From positions 1 to 64,000 of the forward strand of contig JAJPJX010000099.1 in the NCBI GenBank assembly GCA_021324015.1: a stretch of DNA of 64,000 bases, in the 5' to 3' direction. Under the pieces are notes generated by a model, which worked only from the letters and a program-made list of their open reading frames with translations, had not been told where the DNA came from and did not search any database. Numbering within the stretch: position 1 is the stretch's first letter; every line of letters starts with the position of its first letter. Made by a program: the position numbers and the translations under genes. The stretch is from Solibacteraceae bacterium (GTDB taxonomy: Bacteria; Acidobacteriota; Terriglobia; Bryobacterales; Bryobacteraceae). This document shows, in pieces, positions 23,956-33,368 of this stretch.

Positions 23956-26900
23956 TTGAGCAACAACAGATTAGCCTCCCGCATTCGATGCTTTGCGCTG
24001 GCCGGCATCTCCGTCATGAGCGCCTTCGGCCAGACCGCACAACTCACCGGCACGATCACTGACCCAACCGGTTCCGCGATTCCCGCGGCCAGGGTGGTTG
24101 CCACGAATCTGGATACCGGCGTCGCTCGAAACTCGGTCACCAACGAGGCCGGCAACTATCTCATCACGGCTCTGCTGCCGGGCCGGTACCGCGTGACGGC
24201 CGAGGCGTCCGGATTCAAACAGATGAAACGCGAGCCGGTCTCGCTGGCGGTCGACCAGGTCGGACGCATTGACTTCACGATGGAGGTGGGGGAGACGCGG
24301 GAAAGCGTCACCGTGGAAGCGTCGGCGGTCCTGCTCGACTCGGCCACAAGCACCATCGGCAGCGTGGTCGAGAACCGGCAAGTCACCGAACTGCCGCTTA
24401 ATGGACGCGATCCTCTAGACCTGCTGGGGCTGGTTCCCGGCATTCGCATTCAGGGAGGGTTCGGCGGCAAGAACGGCTCCTGGGGGAATTTCTCGTCCAA
24501 TGGCGGCCTGGCGAACGCCAACGAGGTGATGGTGGAGGGCCTGGCGCTCGACTTGGCGCAGATGAACGCGCCGTCATTCGTGCCTCCGGTGGATGCCACC
24601 CAGGAGTTTCGCGTGCAGACCAACAAATTTTCGGCGGAGTACGGTCGCACGGCCGGCGCGGTAGTGAACTTCAGCATCAAGTCCGGAACCAACGAACTGC
24701 ATGGCTCGGCCTACGAATTCCTGCGCAACAAGTCGCTGAACGCCAATGACTTTTTCCAGAACCGCGCGGGAAACAAGCGGCCTGCCTTTAAGCAGAACCA
24801 GTTTGGCGCTTCGATCGGAGGCCCCATCCGGAAGGATCGAACGTTTTATTTCGTCAATTGGGAAGACTACCGCAACCGGACGTCCTCTCCCAGCATCACT
24901 ACCGTGCCGACGGCCCTGCAGAGAGCGGGCGATTTCTCGCAGACGTACAACGCAACGGGAAATCTCATCGCCGTCGCGGACCCGGCCACCACACATCGAT
25001 TGGCGGATGGCAGCTACATCCGCGACGTATTCCCCGGCAATGTCATCCCCGCCTCCCGCATCAGCAGGGTGGCCGCCAATATCACCCAGGTCTTTCCGCA
25101 GCCGAACACGACGGGCAACCCGCTCACCAACGTCAACAACTATTCGACCGTCGGAGGCAGCGGAAATAACGAGCACCAGGTCGTCTCGAAGCTGGACCAC
25201 AATCTCAGCGCCCGCTGGAAGCTCTTCGGGACGTTGTCCCGCATCTGGGCCACGACGTCCAACATCGATCCTCTCGGATACAAGGTCAACCTCACCCGGC
25301 ACGCCACTTACACGCGCACGCACACCACCGTATCGGCCACGGCCGTCTTGAGTCCGGGGCTGATCGCCGAACTCCATAGCGGCTTCGCGCGTTACGATTC
25401 GCCCAGCATTCCCTATGCTCTGGGCTTCGACATCACCAGCCTTGGATTCCCCCAGGCCCTTGCCGACCAGACCCAGATCAAGTCTTTCCCTGCTTTTAAC
25501 TTCAGCGGCAGCCTGGTGCCCGTAGGCAGCTCATCGTCGGCAGGCATGACCCTCGTAGACCTGAACAGTTGGGGGCAGCGCGCCTCGATGACCTGGGTGC
25601 ACGGCGCTCACAGCATGAAATTCGGTGTCGACTATCGCATCGAGCAGCTCAACCAGTTCCAGCAAAATTCCCTGGAACCGGCGTTCCAGTTCAGCAGCCA
25701 GATGAGCGCCATCAACCCGCTGAGCCTCAATGCGAATAGCGGCCTGCCGTACGCTTCGTTCCTGATGGGGTATATGGCGAGCGCGTCGGTAGGCAAGAGC
25801 CAGCGCCTGGCCAACGAGCGCAGGTACCTGGCGTTCTTCTTCCAGGACGACTGGAAGATCACGCGCAAGCTCACCTTGAACATCGGCACCGATTACAGCC
25901 TGGAGTTCCCCATCACCGAGCGCTACAACCGCAAGATGTGGTTCGACCCGACGGCTCCGCTGCCCATCAGCCAGCAGGTGGGCCTGCCCCTGGTGGGCGG
26001 GTTTCGCTTCGCGGACAGCAGCACGCGCTCTCCGTACGATCTCTACAGGAAACAGTTCGGTCCGCGCGTGGGCTTCGCCTACCAGTTGTTTCCGCACACC
26101 GTAATTCGCAGCGGATATGGCCTGTTCTGGATTCCGGCGGCCATTACCGAGGTCACCGGCGACGTCCGTGCCCCCGCCTGGGCCATCAGCACCCAGGCGG
26201 TAGCTTCGCTGGACAATGGGGTTACACCCTACGACACGCTGGATAACCCGTTTCCCAAAGGTATTCTCGATCCCCCTGGAAACTCGGCGGGGCTGAACAC
26301 GCTGATCGGTCAGAACGCCGCGGCCAACCAGCGCAGCTTTCACACCGGCTACATGCAGCAGTGGAATTTTCGATATCCAGCACGAACTGGGAAGGGAGAT
26401 GGTGTTGGAGGCGCTCTACGCCGGTAGTGTCGGGGTCGGCCTCCCCGCCCAGTGGGCCAGCCAGATGAACCAGCTTCCGGATTCCTACCTGAGCCTGGGC
26501 GCGGCGCTGCAGCAACTGGTTCCAAATCCCTTCGCCGGCGTGGTCTCGAGCGGCCCGCTTTCCCAGCCCACCGTGCAGCGGGCCCAATTGCTGCGCCCGT
26601 ACCCGCAGTTCCAGACCCTGTATGTGGAGGGCATGCCGCTGGGCCACTCCAACTACCACTCGTTCCAATTGCAGTTTACGAAGCGCTTCAGCGCTTCGGT
26701 CCTGGGCGCGGCTTACACCATCAGCAAGGCGATCGGCGACACGGAAAGCCGCAGCGACTGGCTGGAGGGCGGCGCCCAGGGCACCAGCATGGGTTTCATG
26801 GATCCCAACAACCGCCGGCTGGACCGCTCCCTCGCTGTAGCCGACACGCCGCAGCGGCTGGTCTTCAATTACGTCGTCGATCTCCCGCTGGGCAAGGGCC

Positions 26901-27433
26901 GCCGTCTGCTCAACAACCTGGGGCCGATCAACCGGCTGGTTTCCGGCTGGCAGCTCAGCGGCGTGTACACAGCCCAGGTGGGCGGCCCGGTAGCCGTCGG
27001 CACGCCCACGAATCTCACCGGTACCTTCAACGCCGTCACCGACGTGTACGGCTCCTATAGCAGCAATTCGCGCCCGAACAACAACGGGCAGAGCGCCAGG
27101 TTGAACGGCTCCGCGATCAGCCGGCTGAACCAGTGGTTCGACACCTCGGTGTTCAGCCAGCCGGCGCCGTTTACCTACGGCACCGCGCCCCGCACGCTGC
27201 CCGACGTCCGCTGGGACGGAATCAACAACCTGGATTTCGGTTTGTTCAAGAACAATCCGTTCGGGCACGAGGGACGTTACAACATGCAGTTCCGCGCCGA
27301 GTTCTTCAACGTCATGAATCACCCCCGCTTCGGCATCGCCGGAATGCAGTTCGGCACTCCGACCTTTGGCGTGGTCAGCAGCCAGGCGAACATTCCGCGG
27401 CAGATTCAGTTGGCGTTGAAATTTACCTACTAG
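23956..27433 (+). pseudogene. Oar-like TonB-dependent receptor, interrupted by a single-base frameshift
   Basis: Outer-membrane receptor of the acidobacterial Oar/SusC-like type. TTG start after AGGAGGGAG; signal peptide to about residue 26 (SVMSAFGQ); carboxypeptidase-regulatory domain about 28-110 (AQLTGTITDPTGSAIPAARV...); plug domain with VTELPLNGRDPLDLLGLVPG (about 150-170); then a long beta-barrel. The frame breaks at the T4 run 26367-26370, after MQQWNF. Upstream translation stops at 26427, while the barrel continues in the +1 frame (DIQHELGREMVLEALYAG) to the terminal LALKFTY at 27433. Removing one T restores one 1158-codon frame, the usual size. So this is either a sequencing error in a homopolymer, a genuine recent inactivation, or slippage. 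Substrate unknown; the divergent enolase-superfamily enzyme suggests a sugar acid or oligosaccharide. Confidence 0.85.
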
Positions 27434-27451
27434 GCTCCTCCAGGGAGGAGC
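27434..27451 (+). terminator. Hairpin directly after the receptor stop codon
   Basis: GCTCCTCC (27434-27441) pairs with GGAGGAGC (27444-27451); a realistic fold is a 7-bp stem with a CAGG loop. It begins at the base after the TAG stop. There is no T-run, so it may be a 3'-end stabiliser rather than a rho-independent terminator. Confidence 0.4.
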
Positions 27452-27515
27452 AGTGAGAGTTGCCGAAACATCAGTTCGCGATGGAGCGGTCCGGGTGGGG
27501 CGCTCCGCCTCCTGG

Positions 27516-27521
27516 TAAAAT
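27516..27521 (+). promoter_or_regulatory. Start-proximal TANNNT box of the lut operon
   Basis: TAAAAT ends 9 nt before the lutA ATG (27531). No -35 or ribosome-binding site is visible in the G-rich upstream DNA, so a leaderless operon mRNA is likely. Confidence 0.4.
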
Positions 27522-27530
27522 CAGTCTCGA

Positions 27531-28256
27531 ATGGGCAGACGGGTTTCGTTGTTCGTTACCTGCATTGTGGACCAACTCTTTCCCAAAGTGGGTATGGCGA
27601 TGGCGGAAGTGCTCGAGCGCATCGGGTACGAAGTGGATTTTCCCGAAGCGCAGACCTGCTGCGGCCAGCCGGCCTTCAACACCGGCTATCGCGCGGAGGC
27701 GCGCGAGGTGGCCCGTCATTTCCTCGGCGTATTCCGCGATGCCGAATACGTGGTGGTGCCCTCCGGTTCCTGCACCTCGATGATCACTCATCATTTCGCG
27801 GAGTTGTTCCCCAAGGAGCCCGACATGCTCGCCGCAGCTCATGCGCTCGAGACGCGCGTGTGGGAATTTTCCAAGTTTCTGCTGGAGGTCGCCAAGGTGG
27901 ATGATGTAGGCGCGCGCCTCGAAGAAGTGGTTACCTTCCACGACAGTTGCCACGCGCTGCGCGAACTGGGTATCAAGCAAGGCCCGCGGCGCCTGCTCTC
28001 CCACGTGCAGGGCCTGGAACTGCGCGAGATGGATATCCCAGAGGAGTGCTGCGGTTTCGGCGGGACTTTCTCGGTCAAGTTCCCCGGGATCTCCGGAGGC
28101 ATGGCGCGCACCAAGCTGGATTCCATCGTGCGCAGCGGCGCGCGCGCCGTGGTGGCCCTGGACGCCAGTTGCCTGATGCAGATCCAGGGGGCGCTCTCCC
28201 GCGCCGGCCTTCCTATCCGCACCCTGCATCTGGCCGAAGTGCTCGCCAGCCGTTAA
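27531..28256 (+). CDS. lutA: Lactate utilisation protein A (Fe-S, CCG domains)
   Basis: 241 residues, usual LutA length. Part of the LutABC L-lactate dehydrogenase complex (YkgE-type subunit) in the cytoplasm or at the membrane. Two CCG (cysteine-rich) domains are visible: FVTCIVDQLFPKVG followed by EAQTCCGQPAFNTGY and VVPSGSCTSMI in the first, then FHDSCHALRELGIKQGPR, PEECCGFGGTFSVKFP and ALDASCLMQIQG in the second. These cysteines ligate iron-sulfur clusters or form the heterodisulfide-reductase-like site. It is the first gene of a compact lutABC operon (11 bp to lutB). Confidence 0.95.
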   Translation: MGRRVSLFVTCIVDQLFPKVGMAMAEVLERIGYEVDFPEAQTCCGQPAFNTGYRAEAREVARHFLGVFRDAEYVVVPSGSCTSMITHHFAELFPKEPDMLAAAHALETRVWEFSKFLLEVAKVDDVGARLEEVVTFHDSCHALRELGIKQGPRRLLSHVQGLELREMDIPEECCGFGGTFSVKFPGISGGMARTKLDSIVRSGARAVVALDASCLMQIQGALSRAGLPIRTLHLAEVLASR

Positions 28257-28267
28257 GGCCAATTCTT

Positions 28268-29689
28268 ATGTCCGTCGTCTTCGACGAAAAGATCCACCAG
28301 ACACTGGATGACTCCAAGCTACAACTGGCCATTTACACGGCCACCGGGCGGCTCATGGAGAAGCGCCGGGAGGCGGTCGCCGCCGGTATTCTGCCCGACT
28401 ACCAGGAACTGCGCACGCAAGCCAACGACCTCAAGAAGCACACCATCGAAAACCTGGATTACTACCTGGAGCAGTTCGAGGCCAACGTCACGGCGCACGG
28501 CGGCAAGGTGGTCTACTGCAAAGACGCCACCGAGGTGGCCGATTTCGTTCTCTCGCTGGCCCGCGAGCGCGGCGCCGGGCTGATCGTCAAATCCAAGTCT
28601 ATGACCACCGAAGAGGTGGATCTGAATGAACGGCTGGAGCACCATCACCTGGAATCGGTGGAGACGGACTTGGGCGAGTACATCCTGCAACTGGCGCACG
28701 AACGGCCGTATCACATCGTGGCCCCGGCGCTGCACAAGACCCGCTACCAGGTGGCCGATCTGTTCACGGAAAAGCTGGGGGTGCCCAACGAAACGGTCAT
28801 CGAAAAGCAGACCATGATCGCGCGCGGCGTGCTGCGGCAGAAGTTCCTGGCCGCGGATATCGGCATCAGCGGCGCCAACTTCCTGGTAGCCGATTCCGGA
28901 GCCGTGGTGCTGGTGGAGAACGAGGGCAACGCGCGGCTCACCACCTCCGCGCCCAAGATTCACGTCGCCGTCGCCGGTCTCGAGAAGATGATTCCGCGCG
29001 CCCAGGACCTGGCGGTGTTTCTGAAACTGCTCGGGCGCAGCGCTACCGGCCAGGAGTTGACCGTCTACACGTCTTTCCTCTCGGGTCCGCGCCGCGGAGA
29101 AGAGATCGATGGCCCGGACGAGTTCTACGTCGTACTGCTGGACAACGGCCGCACCCGGCTGCTGGCGGATCGCGACAAGCGGCAGTCGCTCTATTGCATC
29201 CGCTGCGGCGCCTGCCTGAACCACTGCCCGGTGTACCGCAAGATCGGGGGGCACAGCTTCCCCTGGGTTTATTCCGGGCCCATCGGCGCGATCATCACGC
29301 CGCAGTTCCTGGGCGTGACCCATGAGCCCGGCCTGCCCTTCGCTTCCAGCTTGTGCGGGGCCTGTGCGGAGGTCTGCCCGGTCAAGATCGACATCCCCCA
29401 GGTGCTGCTAGACCTGCGCTCGGAGGTGAAGAAGACGGAGGCTCGCGAGGGTCACGGGAAGCTGGAGCGCCTGGCCTTTCGCATTTGGGCCTGGATCATG
29501 CGGCATCCCGGCATTTACGAAATGCTGGGAGCGATGGCGGCTTCCGTGGCTCCCCCCGCGGAAAACGCCGGCTGGCTGCGCGATGTGCCAGCGGCCTTCA
29601 ATCTGCCGCCCGTGCGGGCCTGGCTCAGCCAACGCGATCTGCCGCCGCCTCCCGCCCGCAGCTTCCGGCAGATGTGGAGGCGGCGCTGA
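28268..29689 (+). CDS. lutB: Lactate utilisation protein B (Fe-S electron-transfer subunit)
   Basis: 473 residues from the ATG giving MSVVFDEKIH; upstream sequence in frame belongs to lutA. N-terminal LUD domain (about 60-290) with AHERPYHIVAPALHKTRYQV and ISGANFLVADSGAVVLVENEGNAR. Then come two ferredoxin-like cysteine clusters, C310-x2-C313-x2-C316-x3-C320P and C363-x2-C366-x3-C370P, and a C-terminal DUF3390-like tail. It passes electrons from lactate oxidation towards the quinone pool. Its TGA overlaps the lutC ATG (TGATG at 29687-29691), indicating coupled translation. Confidence 0.96.
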   Translation: MSVVFDEKIHQTLDDSKLQLAIYTATGRLMEKRREAVAAGILPDYQELRTQANDLKKHTIENLDYYLEQFEANVTAHGGKVVYCKDATEVADFVLSLARERGAGLIVKSKSMTTEEVDLNERLEHHHLESVETDLGEYILQLAHERPYHIVAPALHKTRYQVADLFTEKLGVPNETVIEKQTMIARGVLRQKFLAADIGISGANFLVADSGAVVLVENEGNARLTTSAPKIHVAVAGLEKMIPRAQDLAVFLKLLGRSATGQELTVYTSFLSGPRRGEEIDGPDEFYVVLLDNGRTRLLADRDKRQSLYCIRCGACLNHCPVYRKIGGHSFPWVYSGPIGAIITPQFLGVTHEPGLPFASSLCGACAEVCPVKIDIPQVLLDLRSEVKKTEAREGHGKLERLAFRIWAWIMRHPGIYEMLGAMAASVAPPAENAGWLRDVPAAFNLPPVRAWLSQRDLPPPPARSFRQMWRRR

Positions 29690-30324
29690 TGTCCCGCGAG
29701 AACATCCTGCACAAAGTGCGCACCGCCTTGGGCCGCAGCGCCGGGCAGGCCCCGGCCCCGCCGCCCGCCGCCCGATTGCGCCTGCCGGAGATGGATGCGG
29801 ACGCTCGCGTGAACAGCCTTATGGCCAAGGTCGCGGCGCTGGCGGGCAAGACCCGCCGTGTGGATTCTCCCCAGGCCGCCAGGGATTACGTGGCCGCCCT
29901 GCTGGACGGCAGGCGCACCGTGGCCTCCAACGCCCCGTTTCTCGCGGAGTGCGGCATCACCGCCCTCGCGGGTGTGCGCAGCGGCATCAGCGCCCGAGAG
30001 GACTTGCGCCAGGCGTGCGCTTCCGCCGATCTCGGCGTCACTTGCGCGGATTATGCCCTGGCCGATACCGGTACGCTGGTGATGCTTTCCAGCCGTGAGG
30101 AAGCCCGCCTGATCTCCCTGCTGCCGCCGGTGCACGTGGCCGTCGTGCCGCAGGCGCGCATCCTCACCGGTCTGGATGAGCTGTTCACCCTGCTGCCCCG
30201 GCCGGCCGAGCAAACCAGTTCCATGGTGCTGATCACCGGACCCAGCCGCACGGCCGATATCGAGCAGATCCTGGTGCGCGGCGTGCACGGCCCGGGAGAA
30301 ATTCACGTCGTGGTCGTGGGATAG
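29689..30324 (+). CDS. lutC: Lactate utilisation protein C
   Basis: 211 residues from the ATG overlapping the lutB stop. LUD-domain subunit: [16 protein letters not shown], an Ala/Pro-rich linker, then [35 protein letters not shown] and [29 protein letters not shown], the conserved LutC core and terminus. No metal-binding cysteines are needed in this subunit. With LutA and LutB it oxidises L-lactate to pyruvate, usually induced by lactate through a GntR regulator; no such regulator is adjacent. A trpB2 gene follows 37 bp later. Confidence 0.95.
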   Translation: MSRENILHKVRTALGRSAGQAPAPPPAARLRLPEMDADARVNSLMAKVAALAGKTRRVDSPQAARDYVAALLDGRRTVASNAPFLAECGITALAGVRSGISAREDLRQACASADLGVTCADYALADTGTLVMLSSREEARLISLLPPVHVAVVPQARILTGLDELFTLLPRPAEQTSSMVLITGPSRTADIEQILVRGVHGPGEIHVVVVG

Positions 30325-30346
30325 GTCTTCCACGCCCGGGCTGGTC

Positions 30347-30352
30347 TACAAT
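30347..30352 (+). promoter_or_regulatory. Start-proximal TANNNT box of trpB2
   Basis: TACAAT ends 9 nt before the ATG at 30362 and there is no Shine-Dalgarno. It suggests the gene can be transcribed separately from lutABC as a leaderless mRNA. Confidence 0.4.
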
Positions 30353-30361
30353 AAACGTTCC

Positions 30362-31714
30362 ATGTCACAGTTTGCGAAGTTTCTGCTGACCGACGGACAG
30401 ATTCCATCGGTTTGGATCAACGTGCTGCCCGCGCTACGGGAGCCCATGGATCCGCCGTTGCACCCCGGCACGCGCCAGCCGCTGGCCCCCCAGGACCTCC
30501 AGGCCATCTTTCCCATGTCGCTCATCGAGCAGGAGTTTTCGCCGCTCGCGGAGATCGACGTACCGGGCGAAGTGCTGGACATCTACCGGCTGTGGAGGCC
30601 TACGCCGCTCTACCGCGCGAAACGCTTGGAGAAGGCGCTGGATACGCCCGCGCACATCTATTACAAGTACGAAGGCACCAGCCCGGCGGGCAGCCACAAA
30701 CCCAACACCGCCGTGGCGCAGGCCTGGTACAACAAGCAGGCGGGCATCCGGCGGCTGGCCACGGAAACCGGGGCGGGACAATGGGGCAGCGCCCTGGCCC
30801 TGGCCTGCCGGATGTTCGGGCTCGAATGCACGGTCTACATGGTGAAGGTCAGCTACCAGCAGAAGCCCTATCGCCGCATGATGATGAACACCTGGGGGGC
30901 GGAGGTCTTCGCCAGTCCCAGCGACCGCACGCACGCCGGCCAGTCGATTCTGGCCGCGCATCCCGACTCTCCTGGCAGCCTGGGCATTGCCATCAGCGAA
31001 GCCGTGGAGGACGCCGCCACCCATTCCGACACGAACTATTCGCTGGGCAGCGTCCTGAACCACGTCATGCTGCACCAGACCGTGATCGGGCAGGAAGCCA
31101 AGCGGCAAATGGACCTGGCCGACGAGCAGCCGGACGTGGTGATTGGATGCTTCGGCGGCGGCAGCAACTTCGGCGGCCTCGCACTGCCATACGTACTGGA
31201 CAAGTTCGCCGGATCCGCCGTGCGCATCATGGCGGTCGAGCCGGCCGCGTGTCCCAGCCTCACCCGTGGCGCCTACGCCTACGATTACGGCGACACCGCC
31301 AAGCTCACTCCGCTGATCAAGATGTACACCCTGGGGCACGACTTCGTGCCGCCCGGCATCCACGCCGGCGGGTTGCGCTATCACGGCGCTTCCCCCCTGC
31401 TGAGCCACCTGCTCAAGCACGGCTGGCTGGAAGCCAAGGCTTACAAACAAACACCGGTTTTCGAGGCTGCCGTGCAGTTCGCGCAAACCGAAGGCATCCT
31501 GCCTGCCCCGGAATCTGCTCACGCCATTCGCGCCGCCATGGACGAAGCCCTGGCCGCCAAAGAAGAAGGCCGCCCCCGCGTGATTCTCTTCTGCCTCAGC
31601 GGTCACGGGCACTTCGACATGTCGGCGTACGACAACTACCTCAGCGGAAAGCTGCAGGACTACGAGCATCCCGGCAAGGAAATCGACGAAGCCATGGCCG
31701 CGATTCCCTCGTAA
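30362..31714 (+). CDS. trpB: Tryptophan synthase beta chain-like protein, TrpB2 type
   Basis: 450 residues. Longer N-terminus than classical TrpB ([20 protein letters not shown], then [17 protein letters not shown]) marks the TrpB2 group. The PLP Lys is K113 in AGSHKPNTA. Other TrpB features: [39 protein letters not shown], the phosphate-binding [11 protein letters not shown], and the C-terminal [15 protein letters not shown]. It makes L-tryptophan from indole and serine; TrpB2 enzymes often act without a TrpA partner, salvaging free indole or acting as serine deaminase-like enzymes. No trpA or other trp gene is in the window. It is downstream of lutC and convergent with the nucleoside hydrolase gene (11 bp). 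Confidence 0.93.
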   Translation: MSQFAKFLLTDGQIPSVWINVLPALREPMDPPLHPGTRQPLAPQDLQAIFPMSLIEQEFSPLAEIDVPGEVLDIYRLWRPTPLYRAKRLEKALDTPAHIYYKYEGTSPAGSHKPNTAVAQAWYNKQAGIRRLATETGAGQWGSALALACRMFGLECTVYMVKVSYQQKPYRRMMMNTWGAEVFASPSDRTHAGQSILAAHPDSPGSLGIAISEAVEDAATHSDTNYSLGSVLNHVMLHQTVIGQEAKRQMDLADEQPDVVIGCFGGGSNFGGLALPYVLDKFAGSAVRIMAVEPAACPSLTRGAYAYDYGDTAKLTPLIKMYTLGHDFVPPGIHAGGLRYHGASPLLSHLLKHGWLEAKAYKQTPVFEAAVQFAQTEGILPAPESAHAIRAAMDEALAAKEEGRPRVILFCLSGHGHFDMSAYDNYLSGKLQDYEHPGKEIDEAMAAIPS

Positions 31715-31725
31715 GGCAGCCGGCG

Positions 31726-32691
31726 CTACCGGCCGCGCGGCGGAGAGCTCAACCGGGTCACAAAGAGATCCAGAAATTTACGCCCGTCCACCTGCCGGGC
31801 GACCTCGGTGGTAGCCGTCACGCCCGCGGGTAGACGATCGGCAGGCTGGAACAGCGTCATGCCGTTGGTCAGCGGGCTGTTCGTTTCCACCTGCACGCTG
31901 CCCAACTGCGTCTCCACGAGCGAAGGATGCATGCTCACGGCCACCGCCAGCGGATCGTGCAGCGTGGGATACTGATCCGGCTTGTTGTTCTGCCACAACT
32001 CGATCAGCCGCACCAGAAACTGCGAAGCGGGGTTCCTGGCCCCCCGCAGCCGCTCCAGGTCGCGGCCCTCCAGTTTGCACTTCGTGGTGACGTCCAGGCC
32101 CACCGCCGTTACCGGCACGCCCGACCGGAACACGATTTCGGCCGCCGCGCGGTCCCGCCAGATGTTGTACTCCGCACGCAACATGCTGAACGCGCCTCCC
32201 ATCAGCACGATTCGTTGGATGTGCGGCTTGATGCGCGGCTCCAGCTTGAGCGCCAGCGCGATGTTGGTCAGAGGTCCCACCGGGACGATGGTCAGCTTCT
32301 CCGGCGACTGCATCAGCGTATCCACGATCAGGTCCGCCGCCCGCCGCCGCGCTGCCGCCGGAGCCACGTCCGCTTCGGTCAGCACCTCGAACTGCCTCGC
32401 CCGCGAATGCCGCATGGGGTCGAGCAGCGGTTCCGGGGCGCCGGTGGCCAGAGGGACGTCCTGCCTCCCGAAGAGCCCCAATTCCTTCCACGCCAGCCGC
32501 GTGCGGCTCTCGGTGTCGTCCACCACCGTGGTCACCGCGCGCACGTCCAACTCCGGCGATTGCAGCGCCAGAGCCAAGGCCAGCGCGTCGTCGATATCAT
32601 CCCCGATATCGGTGTCGAAGAGGATCGGGATGCGGCTCTGCCCGGCGCACAGCACGGCCGCGAGCGGCAACAAAAACAACACCTTGCGCAT
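31726..32691 (-). CDS. Exported inosine/uridine-preferring nucleoside hydrolase
   Basis: 321 residues from ATG 32691 (MRKVLFLLPLAAVLCAGQS), a signal peptide that the longer open frame would mask. The mature protein opens with the hallmark Asp cluster DTDIGDDIDDALAL (D26, D28, D31, D32, D34, D35), which binds Ca2+ and the ribose. Later motifs are IVPVGPLTNIALAL and IVLMGGAF. It hydrolyses the N-glycosidic bond of ribonucleosides to base plus ribose; being exported, it would salvage nucleosides outside the cytoplasm. It diverges from the MoxR operon. TATAAT ends 6 nt before its ATG. Confidence 0.92.
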   Translation of the reverse strand: MRKVLFLLPLAAVLCAGQSRIPILFDTDIGDDIDDALALALALQSPELDVRAVTTVVDDTESRTRLAWKELGLFGRQDVPLATGAPEPLLDPMRHSRARQFEVLTEADVAPAAARRRAADLIVDTLMQSPEKLTIVPVGPLTNIALALKLEPRIKPHIQRIVLMGGAFSMLRAEYNIWRDRAAAEIVFRSGVPVTAVGLDVTTKCKLEGRDLERLRGARNPASQFLVRLIELWQNNKPDQYPTLHDPLAVAVSMHPSLVETQLGSVQVETNSPLTNGMTLFQPADRLPAGVTATTEVARQVDGRKFLDLFVTRLSSPPRGR

Positions 32692-32697
32692 AGCGCA

Positions 32698-32703
32698 ATT
32701 ATA
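32698..32703 (-). promoter_or_regulatory. -10 box of the nucleoside hydrolase gene
   Basis: Perfect TATAAT on the minus strand, 6 nt before the ATG at 32691, with no good -35 and no Shine-Dalgarno. Probable leaderless start. Confidence 0.45.
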
Positions 32704-32733
32704 GTCGGCTCCCCTGGAACCTGGCGGAAAGGA

Positions 32734-32739
32734 TATAAT
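32734..32739 (+). promoter_or_regulatory. -10 box of the MoxR operon
   Basis: Perfect TATAAT on the plus strand. If used, transcription starts near 32746. That leaves either a leader of roughly 148 nt before the ATG at 32894 or a short leader peptide beginning at GTG 32748. No convincing -35 is present. Confidence 0.4.
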
Positions 32740-32747
32740 GCGAGAAC

Positions 32748-32897
32748 GTGGTGGTCGAGTGCTACCGAAGGTTAGTGCCGGAAACGCGGGGGCGGTGGAA
32801 TTTCGTGTTGCTCCGCACAAAAAGGAATGATACTCTCGTTATGGGAGATCTAGTACCTTTGGCGGTGGGAATGCCGCTTCTTCTCACGAGAAAATGA
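32748..32897 (+). CDS. Possible leader peptide of the MoxR operon (49 codons)
   Basis: An uninterrupted frame from GTG 32748 (8 nt after a TATAAT) to a TGA overlapping the ATG of the next gene (ATGA at 32894-32897). The next gene has almost no Shine-Dalgarno, so coupling through this reading would explain its translation. Against it, third-position G/C is lower than in neighbours and no family is recognised (residues such as VECYRRLVPETRGRWNFVLL, without a signal peptide). It may equally be untranslated leader. Confidence 0.2.
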   Translation: MVVECYRRLVPETRGRWNFVLLRTKRNDTLVMGDLVPLAVGMPLLLTRK

Positions 32898-33340
32898 CAA
32901 TCGCGGGCGCACTTATTTTGTTTTTTTCTTTGGGGCTGTTGGCCTACTGGTTCCGTTATACGTGTGTCATGATCTTGGACGCGCAGCCTGATGAGGCCGG
33001 CGAGGCGGAACAGGCACGCACCAACCATCTGAGCTTCGCCGCCATCCGCGAGAAACTGCGCAACCACTCTGGCGATCTTCCCCTCGAATCCCTGCGTCAA
33101 TCCCTGGAGCAAGACTACCGCTTCGTGCGGTTCCTGCTGCGCCAGACCGGCCGCACGGGCGGGTGCTGCGTGGAGGCGCGGATCCTGATGCTGGACTATC
33201 ACCTCATGCGGCTTTGGTATCGAATGATGCAGCACTCCCACCGTTCTCTCGCCTACAAGGCTCTGGAAGAAATGTCCGGCATCATCGGCTACCTGGTCCG
33301 CAAAGCCGCTGCCGGGGCGGGTTCGTTTCAGGAAGCCTGA
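32894..33340 (+). CDS. Small membrane-anchored protein at the head of the MoxR operon
   Basis: 148 residues. One N-terminal membrane segment (about 3-24, IAGALILFFSLGLLAYWFRYTCVMIL), then a helical cytosolic part with many charges (SFAAIREKLRNHSGDLPLESLRQSLEQDYRFVRFLLRQ) and four Cys, two of them adjacent (GGCCVE). I do not recognise a family. It precedes the MoxR gene by 28 bp and is probably the first structural gene of that operon. A role as inner-membrane docking partner for the MoxR/VWA proteins is plausible from context only. Confidence 0.75.
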   Translation: MTIAGALILFFSLGLLAYWFRYTCVMILDAQPDEAGEAEQARTNHLSFAAIREKLRNHSGDLPLESLRQSLEQDYRFVRFLLRQTGRTGGCCVEARILMLDYHLMRLWYRMMQHSHRSLAYKALEEMSGIIGYLVRKAAAGAGSFQEA

Positions 33341-33368
33341 ACCGACGTAACGCAATTTGTGCAATACA

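Noticed and set aside
26399-27433. Separate 344-codon gene for an outer-membrane protein
   Set aside because: It is the C-terminal barrel of the receptor continued after the T-run frameshift; it has no signal peptide and the frame is open back to the shift point.
30434-31669. 411-codon minus-strand frame opposite trpB2
   Set aside because: Shadow of trpB2; no recognisable motif and the complementary frame encodes a complete TrpB.
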